Below, piece after piece: positions 1-7,705 of a DNA stretch of 10,783 bases; position 1 is the stretch's first letter; each line of letters begins with the position of its first letter. The DNA comes from Chitinophagaceae bacterium UBA2789 (GTDB lineage: Bacteria > Bacteroidota > Bacteroidia > Chitinophagales > Chitinophagaceae). The notes under the pieces were generated by a model. It had not been told where the DNA came from. It saw nothing but the letters and a program-made list of their open reading frames with translations, and did not search any database. Where the stretch lies: NCBI GenBank assembly GCA_002352145.1, contig DEHX01000123.1, positions 33,349-44,131 on the forward strand. Reading direction: 5' to 3'. A program made the position numbers and the translations under genes.

Positions 1-56
1 ATGATAGTGCCCACTCGGATATCAATTTTTTCAAAATCATTCCAGTTGATGGTCAT
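1..56 (-). CDS. csaA: CsaA-like tRNA-binding domain protein, N-terminal fragment
   Basis: The gene runs off the left edge, so only the first 18 codons are present. They read MTINWNDFEKIDIRVGTI from an ATG at 54-56 on the minus strand. The stretch FEKIDIRVGTI is the characteristic opening of the EMAP-II/CsaA type tRNA-binding OB fold, where a short 'DFxKVDIRVGTI' helix-strand begins the domain. CsaA proteins are small dimeric cytoplasmic proteins of about 110 residues, described as tRNA-binding and export-related chaperones. The gene diverges from the Gfo/Idh/MocA oxidoreductase, and less than 60 bp separates the starts. What I see is only the N-terminus. A longer protein starting with the same domain is possible, but methionyl-tRNA synthetase carries this domain at its C-terminus, so a start codon directly before it favours stand-alone CsaA. 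Confidence 0.7.
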   Translation of the reverse strand, partial: MTINWNDFEKIDIRVGTI

Positions 57-57
57 C

Positions 58-90
58 TTGTTATTTTACTGTAAACTTGATAAAAATTTG
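58..90 (+). promoter_or_regulatory. Possible Bacteroidota-type promoter of the oxidoreductase gene
   Basis: A TTG at 58-60 is followed after 22 bp by AAAATTTG at 83-90, one mismatch from the TAnnTTTG -7 box of the Bacteroidota housekeeping sigma factor. The box ends 4 bp before the ATG at 95. A second candidate is TAAACTTG at 72-79, 23 bp after a TTG at 46-48. Both are one mismatch off in an AT-rich region, so this is weak. Confidence 0.2.
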
Positions 91-94
91 CAGA

Positions 95-1537
95 ATGACC
101 ACAGAAAATAAAGGTATGAATGCTTCCCGCAGAAAATTTATTCGTAACACCGTCATTACCGGAGGCGCTTTTTTCATTGTGCCAAGGCATGTTTTGGGCA
201 GGGGTTATATTGCTCCCAGTGATAAGCTGAATATTGCAGGTATTGGTGTAGGTGGTAAAGGTGCAGGCGACCTGATGGAGTTTGCCAAAAGTCCTTATGT
301 AAACATTGTAGCATTGTGTGATGTGGATGACAGGGAAGCGAAGGGATCAAGAGAACGTTTCCCGAAAGCACCCTATTACAAGGATTTCAGGGATATGCTG
401 GAAAAAGAAAAAAATACTATCGATGCAGTCTCTGTTTCTACACCAGATAATACCCATGCTGTGGCTACATTAATGGCAATGCAACTGGGAAAACATGTGT
501 ACACCCAGAAACCATTGACCCATGATATTTATGAAGCAAGAATATTGACAGAAGCAGCAAAAAAGTATAAAGTAGTAACACAGATGGGCAACCAGGGTGG
601 CTCAGGTGATGGCGTAAGGATTGCAAAAAAGATGGTGGATGACGGATTGATTGGTGATGTATACGAAGCTCATGCCTGGACAAACAGGCCTGTATGGCCG
701 CAAGGTATACCCACACCAAAGGGTCAATTTGATGTGCCCAAAGAGCTTGACTGGGATCTTTGGCTGGGACCTGCTAAGTTCACCGAATATAACCCGGCTT
801 ATTTGCCTTTTAACTGGAGAGGCTGGTGGGCATTTGGAACAGGTGCCCTTGGTGATATGGCTTGTCATATTATGGATCCTATCTACCGTATTTTACCCAT
901 TCTTTATCCTGAATCTGCAGAATGCAGTGTTAGCAATGTATGGAAGGATATGTGGGCGGAAGGTAATTATGTGGACAGTTGTCCGCCATCCTCCATTATA
1001 CATTTGTCCTATCCCCGAACTGACGGAAAAGGGAATATATCTGTGTCATGGCATGACGGTGGTTTATTGCCACAACGACCTGCAGAGCTTTTACCGGAAG
1101 AGGAATTTGGCAACTGGGATGGAGGTGTTCTGATGGTTGGCCGAAAAGGAAAATTGCTGCTTGACTGTTACGGCGAGAACCCAAGGCTGTTGCCAACCAA
1201 AAAAATGAAAGAAATTAAAATAGACAAGCAAAATATCAAGTTTGTAAAAGAAGGCCATTACCTGCAATGGGTTAATGCATGTATAGCCGGTTATGGTAAG
1301 GGTAAAACAAGTTCACCATTTGAGTATGCAGGACCTTTTACAGAAAGTATCCTTATGGGCAACCTTGCCATCCGGAGCTGGATGATGCTGAACCCAAAAC
1401 GTACTGGTTGGGGTGATAAATACCAGGGCCGGAAAAAATTACTTTGGGATGCAAAGAACATGAAGGTTACCAACTTTGATGAAGCCAATCAATTTGTAAA
1501 AAGAGAATACCGTGATGGTTGGAAACTGGAATTATAA
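95..1537 (+). CDS. Tat-exported Gfo/Idh/MocA family oxidoreductase
   Basis: This is a 480-residue NAD(P)-dependent oxidoreductase, probably acting on a sugar or sugar derivative outside the cytoplasm. Residues 11-15 (SRRKF) followed by a short hydrophobic stretch and VPRHVLG form a twin-arginine signal. The Rossmann motif GIGVGGKG lies near residues 49-56. The usual EKP catalytic triplet reads QKP at 138-140 (YTQKPLTHDIYEAR), followed by MGNQGG. The second domain carries WRGWWAFGTGALGD with D254 and H258 in the D-x3-H arrangement. Length and motifs match the Tat-signal subfamily common in Bacteroidota and Planctomycetes. ATG 95 is chosen because a -7-like box sits just before it. ATG 116 (MNASRRKF) is equally compatible with a Tat peptide, and a TTG at 77 is unlikely. 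The substrate cannot be told from sequence, and no sugar-utilisation genes are adjacent. Confidence 0.9.
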   Translation: MTTENKGMNASRRKFIRNTVITGGAFFIVPRHVLGRGYIAPSDKLNIAGIGVGGKGAGDLMEFAKSPYVNIVALCDVDDREAKGSRERFPKAPYYKDFRDMLEKEKNTIDAVSVSTPDNTHAVATLMAMQLGKHVYTQKPLTHDIYEARILTEAAKKYKVVTQMGNQGGSGDGVRIAKKMVDDGLIGDVYEAHAWTNRPVWPQGIPTPKGQFDVPKELDWDLWLGPAKFTEYNPAYLPFNWRGWWAFGTGALGDMACHIMDPIYRILPILYPESAECSVSNVWKDMWAEGNYVDSCPPSSIIHLSYPRTDGKGNISVSWHDGGLLPQRPAELLPEEEFGNWDGGVLMVGRKGKLLLDCYGENPRLLPTKKMKEIKIDKQNIKFVKEGHYLQWVNACIAGYGKGKTSSPFEYAGPFTESILMGNLAIRSWMMLNPKRTGWGDKYQGRKKLLWDAKNMKVTNFDEANQFVKREYRDGWKLEL

Positions 1538-1546
1538 AGTAACTTG

Positions 1547-2455
1547 TCAGGTATCGAGTAATTTCGCTAATTCAATTAATTCGGCTTGTTTATAGCTTTC
1601 TTTTTCATTGGTAAAGCATTTACCAAATTCTTCCAGCAATAACTGGATAACCTGTTTGTTTTTCTGCGGCTTGAAATACGTACCAACCGGCGGTACAGAA
1701 ATGCGTTTGAAATAAGCATCCACATCCTGCTGGGTAAATACATGCCCGGAAGATGGATCAATAAAGAACTCGATCTTATGTACAGGGTTAGGAAGACTCT
1801 CGTCAGAATAACCCGGCTTAAAATATGCGATGATGAATTGTTTAGGGATTTGAATGGCTCTTACCGGAATATCAAGCAGTTCGCAAAGAACAAGGTACAA
1901 GATACCATTGCTGATCTGGTTGCCTCGTTTTGATTCCAGTGTTTTGTGCAACAGGAATTCGTTAGGCTCTTTGTAATTCGTTTCTCCTCCCTTTAACCCA
2001 TAGTAACTATATAAAATACTGGTAACAATATTGATCTGCTCCAGCGGAGTAAGATAATTATTCAATTCAAGCCAGATATTGCGGCGGATTTTTTCTATTT
2101 CCTGCAAAACAGGTGTTGTTGAGATATCGGGATATTGAAACTTGCTGGTCAGCATTGCGCCGAGCATCAGGTCATGATGGCCGGAAACATTCCATTGCCT
2201 GAAATCTTCAGTAAGATCCCTGTAATGCAGCCGGTGTATCAGCATTTCAATCCTGTTCTGCACTTCTTCATTGGGGGTGGTTTCCCAAAGGTGTTCAAGA
2301 TTAGGGATGATATTCTTTCCGTAATCAATGATTTTGCTGGAGACTAATCCAAACACTTCTTCATCAGGATCATCGATAAGGGTGAAAAGGGCTGATATTT
2401 CTTTATTTGTTTCCAATGGTAACGATTCATGCACAAGTTCAATAATAGGCAGCAC
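1547..2455 (-). CDS. SirB1/transglutaminase-like family protein
   Basis: This 302-residue cytoplasmic-looking protein has no signal peptide. Residues 18-77 (ISALFTLIDDPDEEVFGLVSSKI...NIIPNLEHLWE) read like one or two HEAT-type helical repeats. Residues about 115-250 match the SirB1 / Transglut_core2 family, with the hallmark LESKRGNQISNGILYLVL (R177, G178, N179, S182, G184), the LDIPVRAIQIPKQFIIAYF strand and FIDPSSG at 231-237. Members resemble transglutaminases, but the usual catalytic cysteine region is altered and their biochemical role is unknown, so I assign no reaction. The start is a GTG at 2453-2455. An in-frame TAA lies 9 bp further upstream, so it cannot start much earlier, and GTG at 2434 is the alternative. 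The gene follows the methyltransferase after 129 bp and converges with the oxidoreductase, leaving 9 bp between stop codons. Confidence 0.85.
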   Translation of the reverse strand: MLPIIELVHESLPLETNKEISALFTLIDDPDEEVFGLVSSKIIDYGKNIIPNLEHLWETTPNEEVQNRIEMLIHRLHYRDLTEDFRQWNVSGHHDLMLGAMLTSKFQYPDISTTPVLQEIEKIRRNIWLELNNYLTPLEQINIVTSILYSYYGLKGGETNYKEPNEFLLHKTLESKRGNQISNGILYLVLCELLDIPVRAIQIPKQFIIAYFKPGYSDESLPNPVHKIEFFIDPSSGHVFTQQDVDAYFKRISVPPVGTYFKPQKNKQVIQLLLEEFGKCFTNEKESYKQAELIELAKLLDT

Positions 2456-2555
2456 ATGAAATAGTTAAACTTTTCCACAAGTGGGGAATAGTTGGTGATG
2501 ATTAGTGCTAAACAAATCGATTTTAATCTTTTCATTCTAATAGAAGCCGGAGATT

Positions 2556-2575
2556 TGTCAGTAGAGGTTCTGACA
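2556..2575. repeat. Hairpin behind the methyltransferase gene
   Basis: TGTCAG (2556-2561) and CTGACA (2570-2575) are a perfect 6-bp inverted repeat with an 8-base loop, 9 bp beyond the methyltransferase stop codon on the minus strand. No U-tract follows on the minus strand, so it is not a convincing intrinsic terminator. It could be a weak terminator, an mRNA 3' stabiliser or chance. The rest of the 2456-2584 gap shows nothing I can name. Confidence 0.3.
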
Positions 2576-2584
2576 GCTATCAAC

Positions 2585-3331
2585 TCACAACTTTTTAGCT
2601 ACCACCATCCAGTCCCAGGGTTTGGGATCTTTCAACCAACCGGGAGGGTTGTGAAATTCTGTGGTCCAGTCGTATTCTATTTTTTCAAACTGCTCTGCTT
2701 TAAACCCATTTTTTTGCAGTAGCAATTGCAGTTCTTCTTTCAAGTAGTGTTTATGCGGTACCTCATCAATATCTGCATTGCCTCTCCGGATATTATTCCA
2801 TTTTCTGATGGCTTCTTTACCATTTTTTTCTTCCGGGAAATACCGTTGTTCAATTTTATATTGACGCTGAATAACACTGGTAAGCAGGTGCGATTCCAGC
2901 GAAGGGATTGTTATGACAATACGACCGCCTTTCTTTACACAATTCCCCAACGAAGCAAAGAAAATATCTCTTTCTTTTTGTGATGGAGTGAGGATGGCAT
3001 TGATGCAAATACCAAAATCACATTCAGGAACTTTTGTCTTTTTACCACTCATATCAGCCCGCAGGTATTGAACATTATTGTACTGAGGGTATAGTTGCGC
3101 TGCGATTTCAAGGTTCTTTGCAGAAATATCTAACGCTACTACTTTTTTAAATGCGGGAGCCAATACGGGCAGCCATTTGCCAATGGCACAACCAATATCA
3201 ATAACTGTTTTGTTTTTTGAAGCATACCTTTTGATGACGGAACGGATCAATGCTTTCTTATCATTATGTAGCACATCGAATATCTCTTCTGCGTAAGCAG
3301 GGGCCATTTTTTCCCAGTAGGAACGTTTCAT
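2585..3331 (-). CDS. Class I SAM-dependent methyltransferase
   Basis: This 248-residue soluble protein carries a class I methyltransferase core. SAM motif I is VIDIGCAIGKW (residues 43-53), the acidic residue ending strand 2 is in VVALDIS (D68), and RADMS (D93) is the adenine-side motif. KKGGRIVITIPS (133-144) is the strand 5 region preceded by the usual KxGG turn. The final part (ERYPEE-like linker, KHYLKEELQLLLQKNGFKAEQFEKIEYDW) matches the C-terminal sheet found in UbiE/COQ5-type and methyltransferase_11/25 proteins. The substrate is not recognisable. The ATG at 3331 lies 26 bp behind the topA stop codon on the same strand, so the gene is likely read through from topA. No strong Shine-Dalgarno sequence is seen, which is normal for Bacteroidota. 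Confidence 0.88.
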   Translation of the reverse strand: MKRSYWEKMAPAYAEEIFDVLHNDKKALIRSVIKRYASKNKTVIDIGCAIGKWLPVLAPAFKKVVALDISAKNLEIAAQLYPQYNNVQYLRADMSGKKTKVPECDFGICINAILTPSQKERDIFFASLGNCVKKGGRIVITIPSLESHLLTSVIQRQYKIEQRYFPEEKNGKEAIRKWNNIRRGNADIDEVPHKHYLKEELQLLLQKNGFKAEQFEKIEYDWTTEFHNPPGWLKDPKPWDWMVVAKKL

Positions 3332-3357
3332 CAGTTTTTGGTTTTTAGAGGAACAGA

Positions 3358-5946
3358 TTACTTCTTCTTCTTTGCCGCCTTTTTCTTCACTGCTGCTTTT
3401 TTAGCCGGAGCTTTTTTGGCAGTATTTTTTTTAGTTGTTCCTTTTTTTGCAAATGCACCCGGTACTTCTTTTTCAATAAACTTCTTCACATCATCCAATG
3501 TAAATGCGGCTGCTTCTTCGGCTGTATACTTTGTGTCATCCGCTTTTTTGGGTAGACGGATGATCTTTTTGCCAAACTTAATGATCGGACCCCAGCGGGC
3601 ATTTTCCACAGCTATTTTTTCATCTGCCCAGCGATGAATGAAACGGTTTTCTTCTTTTTTGATCTTGGCTTCAATCAGTTCATTCATTTCCTCCTGCGAC
3701 AGGTTGGCAAAGTTGTAACGTTTGGGAACATTGATGAACATACCATCCCATTTGATGTAGGGACCAAACCGGCCGGTGCCCTTGATAACAGGTTTGCCGT
3801 CGTAATTACCAACAGGCGTATCCGCTTTTTGTTTGGCCTTAATATAATGTATGGCTTTTTCTAAATCTACGGATGAAAGATCGGTGCCTCTTGGAATGGA
3901 AATAAATTCATCGCCCCATTTTACATAAGGCCCAAAACGACCGACATTCACTGAAATATCTTTCCCTTCATACTGTCCCATGGTACCTTGTGCCCCAAAA
4001 AGGTTCATGGCCTCTTCAAAGCTGATGGTCTCAATACTCTGGCCGGTTGGTATTTTAGCAAACCGTGGCTTTTCCTCATCATTGGCTTCCCCGATCTGTA
4101 TCATGGCGCCATAGCGTCCCATACGGGCAACTACAGGCTTACCACTTTCCGGATCTGTACCAAGGATCCTTTCTCCTTTAATCCGTTCAGCAGTTTCTAT
4201 CGTTTTTTCTACATCTTTTTTAAAGGGATCGTAGAAGTCATTTATCATTTTATTCCACTTCATCTTGCCCTCCGCCACTTCATCAAACTCTTCTTCGATA
4301 CGGGCTGTGAAGCTATAATCCATGATGTCATCAAAGTATTGCTTCAGGAAGTCTGTTACAACCAAACCCAGGTCTGAAGGAAACAGCTTTGCTTTTTCAG
4401 CACCGGTATTTTCCTGCTCCATCAGTTTGCTTACTGAGTCTTTTTGTAGTTTGAACACTCTAAAATCACGGCGCACACCTTCCTTATCCCTTTTTTCCAC
4501 ATATCCTCTTTTCAGAATGGTGGATATGGTAGGTGCATATGTAGAAGGACGACCGATACCCAGCTCTTCCAGTTTTTTTACCAGCGAAGCTTCTGTATAC
4601 CGAGGAAGGGGGCGGCTAAACCTTTCTGTAGCTTTCATTTCTTTTAATGGCAACTGCTGTCCAACCGTAAGCGGTGGCAGCATACCTTCATTGGCTTCTT
4701 CCTCCAGTTCTTCTTCATCTTTATCTTCCCGGTAAACTTTCAGGAAGCCGTCAAACTTCAATACTTCGCCACTGGCTGTGAGTTCTTCTTTATTGGTTGA
4801 AATTTCAATTTTAGCAGTTGTTTTTTCCAGTTCTGCATCAGCCATCTGGCAGGCCATGGTTCTTTTCCAGATCAGTTCATATAATTTTTGCCATTCAACT
4901 TCCGGCACTGTTGAATTGCTCATATAGGTTGGCCTTATCGCTTCGTGAGCTTCCTGGGCACTTTCATTTTTATTCTTATACTTGCGGAATTGGTGATAAT
5001 CTTCGCCGTACATACTTTTTACTGTATTGGTAATATCTCCCAGTGCAGTGTTGCTCAGGTTCACACTGTCTGTACGCATATAAGTGATATACCCGTTCTC
5101 ATACAGCCGTTGTGCAATCTGCATGGTTCTGGATACACCGTATCCCAGTTTTCGGGATGCTTCTTGTTGTAATGTGGAGGTAGTAAAAGGCGGAGCAGGG
5201 GAACGTTTTCCCGGTTTTACCTGTATATCCGTTACTTTATAGCTGGCGCCGATACAGCCTTTTAAAAACGATTCTGCTTCCTCTGCGGTATTTTGTTTTT
5301 TACCTTCTGCGGTGAAGGTTACATTCTTATCGGTCACATCTTTGGCCGTAAATGCCGCTTCAATTTTAAAAGTACTGACCGGAACAAAAGCATTGATCTC
5401 CCTTTCTCTTTCTGCTATCAAACGAACCGCCACACTCTGTACACGGCCTGCACTCAGGTTGTTCCGCATACTCATTTTTCGCCAGAGCACAGGGCTCAAT
5501 TCAAAACCAACGATGCGGTCCAGTATTCTTCTTGCCTGCTGCGCCATCACCAGGTTCATATCCAGCTTCCGGGGATTTTGTACAGCTTCCTGTATAGCAG
5601 GCTTTGTAATCTCATGAAATACGATCCTTTTGGTTGTTTTCGGATCAAGGCCTAATACCTCGCACAAATGCCAGCTGATAGCTTCACCTTCCCGGTCCTC
5701 ATCCGTTGCCAGCCACACTTCGTCAGATTTTTTTGCCAGCGATTTCAACTCATTCACCACTTTTTCTTTTTCCTCAGGAACAATATAGCGGGGCTCAAAA
5801 TTCTTTTCCAAATCAATACCCATTCCTGCTTTTTCCAGGTCACGGATATGGCCAAAGCAACTCTTTACCTGGAAATCTTTTCCCAGGATTTTTTCAATCG
5901 TTTTCGCTTTCGCAGGGCTCTCAACTATCAGTAAATTCTTCGCCAT
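3358..5946 (-). CDS. topA: DNA topoisomerase I (type IA)
   Basis: This 862-residue enzyme relaxes negative supercoils by transient cleavage of one DNA strand through a 5'-phosphotyrosine. The N-terminal TOPRIM domain shows LLIVESPAKAKTIEKILG (E9) and ATDEDREGEA with the metal-binding acids D82, D84 and E86. The active-site tyrosine is Y289 in GYITYMRTDS. HEAIRP (334-339) and GRPSTYAPTI (465-474) are further core motifs. After the core there are no Cys4 zinc fingers. Instead, four repeats of the topoisomerase C-terminal type start at GRYGAMIQIG (610), GRFGPYVKWG (669), GRFGPYIKWD (725) and ARWGPIIKFG (783). A lysine/alanine-rich tail (about 834-862) ends the protein and should bind DNA non-specifically. 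The ATG at 5944-5946 gives MAKNLLIVES, exactly the family start. The methyltransferase follows 26 bp downstream. Confidence 0.97.
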   Translation of the reverse strand: MAKNLLIVESPAKAKTIEKILGKDFQVKSCFGHIRDLEKAGMGIDLEKNFEPRYIVPEEKEKVVNELKSLAKKSDEVWLATDEDREGEAISWHLCEVLGLDPKTTKRIVFHEITKPAIQEAVQNPRKLDMNLVMAQQARRILDRIVGFELSPVLWRKMSMRNNLSAGRVQSVAVRLIAEREREINAFVPVSTFKIEAAFTAKDVTDKNVTFTAEGKKQNTAEEAESFLKGCIGASYKVTDIQVKPGKRSPAPPFTTSTLQQEASRKLGYGVSRTMQIAQRLYENGYITYMRTDSVNLSNTALGDITNTVKSMYGEDYHQFRKYKNKNESAQEAHEAIRPTYMSNSTVPEVEWQKLYELIWKRTMACQMADAELEKTTAKIEISTNKEELTASGEVLKFDGFLKVYREDKDEEELEEEANEGMLPPLTVGQQLPLKEMKATERFSRPLPRYTEASLVKKLEELGIGRPSTYAPTISTILKRGYVEKRDKEGVRRDFRVFKLQKDSVSKLMEQENTGAEKAKLFPSDLGLVVTDFLKQYFDDIMDYSFTARIEEEFDEVAEGKMKWNKMINDFYDPFKKDVEKTIETAERIKGERILGTDPESGKPVVARMGRYGAMIQIGEANDEEKPRFAKIPTGQSIETISFEEAMNLFGAQGTMGQYEGKDISVNVGRFGPYVKWGDEFISIPRGTDLSSVDLEKAIHYIKAKQKADTPVGNYDGKPVIKGTGRFGPYIKWDGMFINVPKRYNFANLSQEEMNELIEAKIKKEENRFIHRWADEKIAVENARWGPIIKFGKKIIRLPKKADDTKYTAEEAAAFTLDDVKKFIEKEVPGAFAKKGTTKKNTAKKAPAKKAAVKKKAAKKKK

Positions 5947-5972
5947 AAGAGATACTATATATTAATACAAAA

Positions 5973-5986
5973 CCGCTTTTCAGCGG
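5973..5986 (-). other. Small hairpin in the topA leader
   Basis: CCGCT (5973-5977) and AGCGG (5982-5986) form a 5-bp GC-rich stem with a 4-base loop. It would lie in the 5' untranslated region of topA about 27 bp before the start codon. On the minus strand it is followed by TTTT, so it faintly resembles a terminator. It could equally be chance. Confidence 0.25.
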
Positions 5987-5999
5987 CCGCAAGTTAGGA

Positions 6000-6029
6000 C
6001 AAGGATAATAAATTTTTCGGGAAAACAAT
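6000..6029 (-). promoter_or_regulatory. Candidate topA promoter
   Basis: Read on the minus strand, ATTG (6029-6026) is followed after 18 bp by TATCCTTG (6007-6000), one mismatch from TAnnTTTG. The predicted transcript would start near 5995 and have a leader of about 50 bases before the topA ATG at 5946. The position in the only sizeable gap upstream of topA supports it, but the match is imperfect. Confidence 0.3.
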
Positions 6030-6094
6030 TTTTGTTGCCTGTTTCAGCAGTTTCGGGGGTATTGCATTTTTGGCATTTCCCCTATGATTATCAG

Positions 6095-6793
6095 CTATAA
6101 TTTCGTTTTGAAAAATTGTTTCAGTGCTTCTGCCCAACGCTTGTATTCTTTTGCAGAAGGATGTAATCCATCAGCGGCAAGCAGGCTCAGGTCGTTAGCA
6201 GCTTCTCTGGTCCATGGTGTTATATCAATATAATGCACATTATATAATTGTGTGATTTGTTTATTGGCTGCATTATAAGCATCAATTTCGGCGGCAATTT
6301 GTGCCCTGTCCCTTCCGTTGGCAAAGGGGGTTACTCCCCAGTCGGGTATAGAGAGTACGGCTACATGATCTGCTTTATTTCCTGCATACCGAATTGCTTT
6401 GTTTAGCAGTTCTTCAAACTCAGGTTTATAATTGTCAACCGTTCTTCCCCTGTATTGGTTATTTACACCTATTAATAAGGTAACAAAGTCATAGGAACTT
6501 CTCAGTGGTTGTTGCTGGTCAGCAGCAATGATACCCGCCTCCAGTTCATCAGTTGTCCACCCGGTTTTGGCAATGATTCTTGCCGGTTGAAAATCGACGG
6601 TATCATTACTCATGAGTGCCGATAACTGGCTGGGGAAATTATCAGGTGGCGCTACCATTTCGCCAATGGTATAAGAGTCACCCAGGGCCAGGTAGTGATA
6701 TTTCTTTGGTGCTGTCGGTGCAGGCATACTTTCTGAAATCGGTTTGTGACAGGACGAAGTAACGAAAACTAACAGGTATAAAAGTAATCTCAT
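6095..6793 (-). CDS. SGNH/GDSL-family hydrolase, probable lipoprotein
   Basis: This 232-residue esterase/lipase-like hydrolase is probably envelope-anchored. Residues 1-15 form a short signal peptide ending VTSSC, a loose lipobox with C15 as the lipidated residue. SGNH block I is YLALGDSYTIGE with nucleophile S40. Block II has G78 in AKTGWTTDEL, and block III is LLIGVNNQYRG with N111. Block V is AADGLHPSAKEY with D208 and H211, completing the Ser-Asp-His set. The SIPDWGVTPFANGRDR stretch resembles bacterial proteins annotated as lysophospholipase or acyl-CoA thioesterase-like esterases. The substrate is not deducible. Its ATG (6791-6793) overlaps the stop TGA of the upstream alpha/beta hydrolase in an ATGA arrangement, so the two are translationally coupled. 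topA lies downstream on the same strand after a 148-bp gap. Confidence 0.9.
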   Translation of the reverse strand: MRLLLYLLVFVTSSCHKPISESMPAPTAPKKYHYLALGDSYTIGEMVAPPDNFPSQLSALMSNDTVDFQPARIIAKTGWTTDELEAGIIAADQQQPLRSSYDFVTLLIGVNNQYRGRTVDNYKPEFEELLNKAIRYAGNKADHVAVLSIPDWGVTPFANGRDRAQIAAEIDAYNAANKQITQLYNVHYIDITPWTREAANDLSLLAADGLHPSAKEYKRWAEALKQFFKTKL

Positions 6794-7644
6794 AAAAATT
6801 CAACAATCTGTTTGGTCACTTTGTTGTCGCGGTAAATACGGCGGTGGCCCAATCCTTTTGTAATTACGAACTGAATATTGGTATGGTTTTCATCTTTTAC
6901 TTTCAATGCATCACTTAACGGGGTAGTGTCATCATCTTCATCATGAATCCAGAGGACTTTTGCCTTAATATGCTTCATCGCTCTGCGTATAGAATACCAG
7001 GCAGGTGAAACGCCTCCTTTTTTTATAATCACTTTGTCAAATTCAGGCCGGATGGCCGGATCAAGTTTCAGGAAGCTAAAAAATGTTTCGATAGCTGTGG
7101 TGGTTTCTGTGGCAGGGGCAATGAGCACCATGCGATAGTCAGGGGTATGGCTGATTTCTTCCAAGGCAAGACAAACAGCCAATCCGCCAAATGAATGCGC
7201 CATAAAGGATTGTATAGGGCCGAACTGTTTATTAATAGCCTGGATCGTTTTTTTATACAGCGGTGCATTGATCTTTGAGCCTCCACTTCGGCCATGTGCA
7301 GGTGCATCCACAGCCAATACTTCATAGCCTTTTCTCAGCAGCGGACGTACGTAGCGGTCAAAATTGATTGCCGACGATTCAAAGCCATGAATGATTAAGG
7401 CTTTCCTTTGAGGAATAGCAGCAGTTTCGGGGTGCCAATGCCATCCTTTAACGGTTATTCCTTCTACTTTCTGTTGTACCTTTTCTGCCTGCTCAAATAT
7501 TTTGGGTGGTTGTTTCAGGTTTCGGCGCTGTGGTGTGCAGAAAAGCTCAAATGCCTTCTCTGCCGCTTTCTTTTTGGAGATGGCCGCCAGAAGTTTGAAT
7601 TTTGCCCTTATATAACCCAACGCAAGGTGTTGAGAGAACTTCAT
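6790..7644 (-). CDS. Alpha/beta-fold hydrolase
   Basis: This 284-residue hydrolase of the alpha/beta fold has an unknown substrate. The oxyanion-hole loop is ALIIHGFESS (82-91) and DAPAHGRSGG follows strand 4 (113-122). The nucleophile elbow is AHSFGG with S151. The acid is in IHDEDDDTTP, probably D238, and the histidine is H267 in TKGLGHRRIYRD. The first 60 residues are basic and helical without a clear signal peptide, so it is probably cytoplasmic. The ATG at 7644 (MKFSQHLALGYIRAKF) is chosen because the frame's longer form, from 7764, would run 59 bp into the divergent DUF2520 gene, and because a good -7 box lies directly before 7644. The gene overlaps the SGNH lipoprotein gene by 4 bp, suggesting related esterase functions. 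Confidence 0.9.
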   Translation of the reverse strand: MKFSQHLALGYIRAKFKLLAAISKKKAAEKAFELFCTPQRRNLKQPPKIFEQAEKVQQKVEGITVKGWHWHPETAAIPQRKALIIHGFESSAINFDRYVRPLLRKGYEVLAVDAPAHGRSGGSKINAPLYKKTIQAINKQFGPIQSFMAHSFGGLAVCLALEEISHTPDYRMVLIAPATETTTAIETFFSFLKLDPAIRPEFDKVIIKKGGVSPAWYSIRRAMKHIKAKVLWIHDEDDDTTPLSDALKVKDENHTNIQFVITKGLGHRRIYRDNKVTKQIVEFL

Positions 7645-7648
7645 GCGA

Positions 7649-7681
7649 CAAAAATAGCCCGGGTTATTTTGATAAAACAAT
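7649..7681 (-). promoter_or_regulatory. Bacteroidota-type promoter of the alpha/beta hydrolase gene
   Basis: On the minus strand ATTG (7681-7678) is followed after 21 bp by TATTTTTG (7656-7649), a perfect TAnnTTTG -7 box. Only 4 bp (TCGC) separate the box from the ATG at 7644, so transcription would start at or next to the start codon and the mRNA would be leaderless or nearly so. The element lies in the 61-bp gap between divergent genes. Confidence 0.45.
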
Positions 7682-7705
7682 ATTCGACAAATTAACAGGT
7701 GTATA

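Noticed and set aside
651..1133. A 160-codon plus-strand frame inside the oxidoreductase gene
   Set aside because: It is out of frame with a clear Gfo/Idh/MocA protein and shows no family motif.
6024..6036. AACAATTTTTGTT as a terminator of the SGNH hydrolase gene
   Set aside because: The stem is 5 AT-rich base pairs with a 3-base loop and no following T-tract on the minus strand, too weak for an intrinsic terminator.
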